DNA of 64,000 nt from Streptomyces virginiae (GTDB taxonomy: Bacteria; Actinomycetota; Actinomycetes; Streptomycetales; Streptomycetaceae), in contig NZ_JOAK01000001.1 in assembly GCF_000720455.1 (NCBI RefSeq), forward strand, positions 496,001 to 560,000, read 5' to 3'. Of this stretch, positions 63,201-64,000 are shown piece by piece. Position 1 is the stretch's first letter. Every line of letters starts with the position of its first letter. A program made the translations under genes and the position numbers. Under the pieces are notes generated by a model. That model saw only the letters and a program-made list of their open reading frames with translations, searched no databases and was not told the DNA's origin.

Positions 63201-64000
63201 GTTCGAGCAGGTGGAGGACGGTGACGCCCATGTCGCGCAGGCCGACCGCCTCGTCGGGGAGCGGCAGTTCGACGGCGTCCTCGCCGTGTCCGTCGGTCAC
63301 GACGAGCAGCCGGGACGTCATGGACAGGGCGTCCTTGCCGGACAGTCCGCGGCGCACCTCGGCGGCGTAGGAGGCGCGGCGGCGCAGCTCGGGGCCGATC
63401 TGCCGGGCGAGCTGGTCCGCGGAGGGGGCGATGCGGCGGGCGGCGACGGGGCCGTCGAGCTGCTCGGTGTCCAGGAGGTGCGGCATCCACTTGGCCCACT
63501 CCCAGTCGGGGAGCCGGTCGCCGGGCGCGGCCAGTGCGATGGCCACGTCGTCGGGGGCGTGCATGGCGGCGGCCTGGACCAGCAGGGCGCGTGCGACGCG
63601 CAGGCAGTCCTCGCGGGGCCCGATGACGCTGATGTTGCCGATGCGGTCGAGGGGCACGGTGAGGGGCAGCTCGGTGCCGTTGCGGAAGCGGGCCGTGAGC
63701 GCCGAGGCCTCGTTCAGCATGAACTGGTCGGGCGGGGTGAGGACCGTGGAGCCCTGCTGGCCGATCTGCAGGTCGCGGACCGGCATCTCGCCGGTGCCGA
63801 CGCGCACGCGCAGGAAGTCCCCGTCGGTGCGGCGCCGTTCCCACAGCCGGGCCGGGTCGCGGACGATGTCGTACAGGGCGTGCGGCGGCGGGTTGAGCAC
63901 GTCGGCGTGCTCGCCGCGTTCGCGTTCCTCGGCGGAGAGTTCCTCGCGCAGGTCCTCCAGGTAGGCGAGGTAGGCCTCGCGCTGGGTACGGCGGGTGCGC
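60295..64000 (-). CDS. eccC: Type VII secretion ATPase EccC (partial, cut by window end)
   Basis: The frame is open to the right edge, and the visible 1,235 codons lack the start. Three FtsK/SpoIIIE ATPase domains are visible: the first with GATGSGKSELLRTLV and VLVDYKGGATFAPF, the second with GGPQSGKTTLLRTLV, and the third with GDSECGKTNLLKTI. The first is the least degenerate and most likely catalytic. The N-terminal membrane helices would lie beyond 64000, since the edge sequence (YLAYLEDLREELSAEERERG) is the linker usually found after them. EccC powers secretion of WXG100 proteins and fused toxins across the membrane. DUF6177, WXG100, toxin and immunity genes follow on the same strand. Confidence 0.93.
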   Translation of the reverse strand, partial: RTRRTQREAYLAYLEDLREELSAEERERGEHADVLNPPPHALYDIVRDPARLWERRRTDGDFLRVRVGTGEMPVRDLQIGQQGSTVLTPPDQFMLNEASALTARFRNGTELPLTVPLDRIGNISVIGPREDCLRVARALLVQAAAMHAPDDVAIALAAPGDRLPDWEWAKWMPHLLDTEQLDGPVAARRIAPSADQLARQIGPELRRRASYAAEVRRGLSGKDALSMTSRLLVVTDGHGEDAVELPLPDEAVGLRDMGVTVLHLLEQRIQEPGHVGVRITVDGDRVLIEDLRQDEPISAHGTVDEVGIPFAEGLARMLAPLRLSAESLIDAPLSGPVDFADLLGIDDVARLDLASLWAPRGERAFLRVPIGISDSREPVLLDLKESSELGMGPHGLCVGATGSGKSELLRTLVLALVATHPPEDLALVLVDYKGGATFAPFADLPHVAGVITNLENQAGLVERVHASLAGEVKRRQQVLKDAGNVADIGDYAALRADRRPDLDPLPHLFVVIDEFGELLTAKPDFIDLFLSIGRIGRSIGVHLLLSSQRIEGGKLKGLDTYLSYRLGLRTFSADESRTVLDTTDAFHLPPLPGFGYLKVDTSHYERFKASYVSGAYRGPVQRAEDEDSGPLALEYGAFNSLSEPQSTGGQEPSARRRETGPTEMGVIVEQLEHAAGPVRRIWLPPLPAAVPLDSVAGPLDVGVRGMQLTERRDRLVVPLGLLDDPTKQWQGRWYLDLTVAGGHAAVIGGPQSGKTTLLRTLVLSLALTHTPQEVGVYGLDLVGGGLQALSGLPHVGGIAGRADRERAARTVEEVRTMLALREDLFREHGIDSVEQLRTLHAAGRLPQLASAEIVLVIDGFGALRDDFEELDDAVVDILKRGGGYGIHVVAGMLRWNDVRIAVQSNFGTRVELRLNDPSESSIERKLAETLAPDEPGRVLTDGKLFAQVALPRTDGLTDTSELGAVLERTARTIRATWSGDAAQPVRVLPHVLEPHLLPGPVAEPKRVPVGLDQTALAPVLLDLFHHDQHLLVMGDSECGKTNLLKTIAGGLIERYGEDELVFAIMDPRRSLRGVVPEEFNGGYAYNAKMCAGLAAGIASELERRMPDDSAPLEDLEPGSWGGGPRIVVLVDDYDVLTTAGQSPLAPFVPYIPSAADIGLHFVLTRRVAGASRGMYEPLVQGLRESGASAVVMAGDRSEGQLFPGVYASQQPAGRGVLVRRGQSNRLIQTVYASE

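Overview
The window is high-GC DNA with GTG/TTG starts, a Streptomyces-type dTMP kinase with an Ala/Glu-rich tail, a SARP regulator and a WXG100/EccC secretion locus. It fits a Streptomyces or close streptomycete chromosome. Nothing was searched against a database, so family names rest on motif recognition.

Chromosomal left flank (1-4413): C-terminal part of dTMP kinase, DNA polymerase III delta' (holB), a secreted S33 tripeptidyl aminopeptidase lipoprotein and tRNA-Thr(CGU).

Integrated element (4372-35643, about 31.2 kb): inserted in the tRNA-Thr gene and bounded by 43-bp direct repeats. Two tandem 10-mers (TGCGTGAGCG) lie just inside each end and are probably integrase arm sites. Its core is a tyrosine integrase, an XRE regulator, an excisionase-like HTH protein, a DUF3631 ATPase, a DUF2637 membrane protein, a MobC-like protein and a relaxase. 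There is no FtsK/TraB or type IV secretion gene, so it looks mobilizable rather than self-transmissible. Cargo, in order: a winged-HTH gene; a two-gene CBASS-like pair (SLATT membrane effector plus CD-NTase); a tightly coupled six-gene operon (archaeal-type SAM synthetase, APH-fold kinase, histidine phosphatase, complete second SerRS, glycosyltransferase, truncated AlaRS-like protein) with a divergent XRE regulator and NUDIX gene; a Mokosh-like pair (protein kinase-SF1 helicase fusion plus PLD nuclease); and a type I restriction-modification system in R-S-M order.

Biosynthetic cluster (35822-52435): a left-running operon encodes an N-hydroxylase, a diaminobutyrate aminotransferase, a homoserine O-acyltransferase homologue, an aspartate kinase, an MFS exporter and a one-module NRPS (C-A-T-TE). 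The set suggests an N-hydroxylated diaminobutyrate product, probably a hydroxamate, possibly built iteratively. A divergent AfsR/SARP-type regulator is followed by a 35-codon ORF, a B12-type radical SAM enzyme of the RiPP-maturation type and a DUF5825-like protein. This is either a small RiPP locus or a tailoring branch.

Type VII secretion / polymorphic toxin locus (52757-64000, all minus strand): EccC (cut by the window edge), a DUF6177-like protein, two WXG100 proteins, a DUF6507-like protein, a 968-residue toxin with a C-terminal PD-(D/E)xK-like domain, and two Imm49-type immunity genes with a decayed third copy between them.

The best candidate for an undescribed system is the six-gene double-aaRS/SAM-synthetase operon in the mobile element. 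The SLATT/CD-NTase pair and the NRPS-radical SAM neighbourhood follow.
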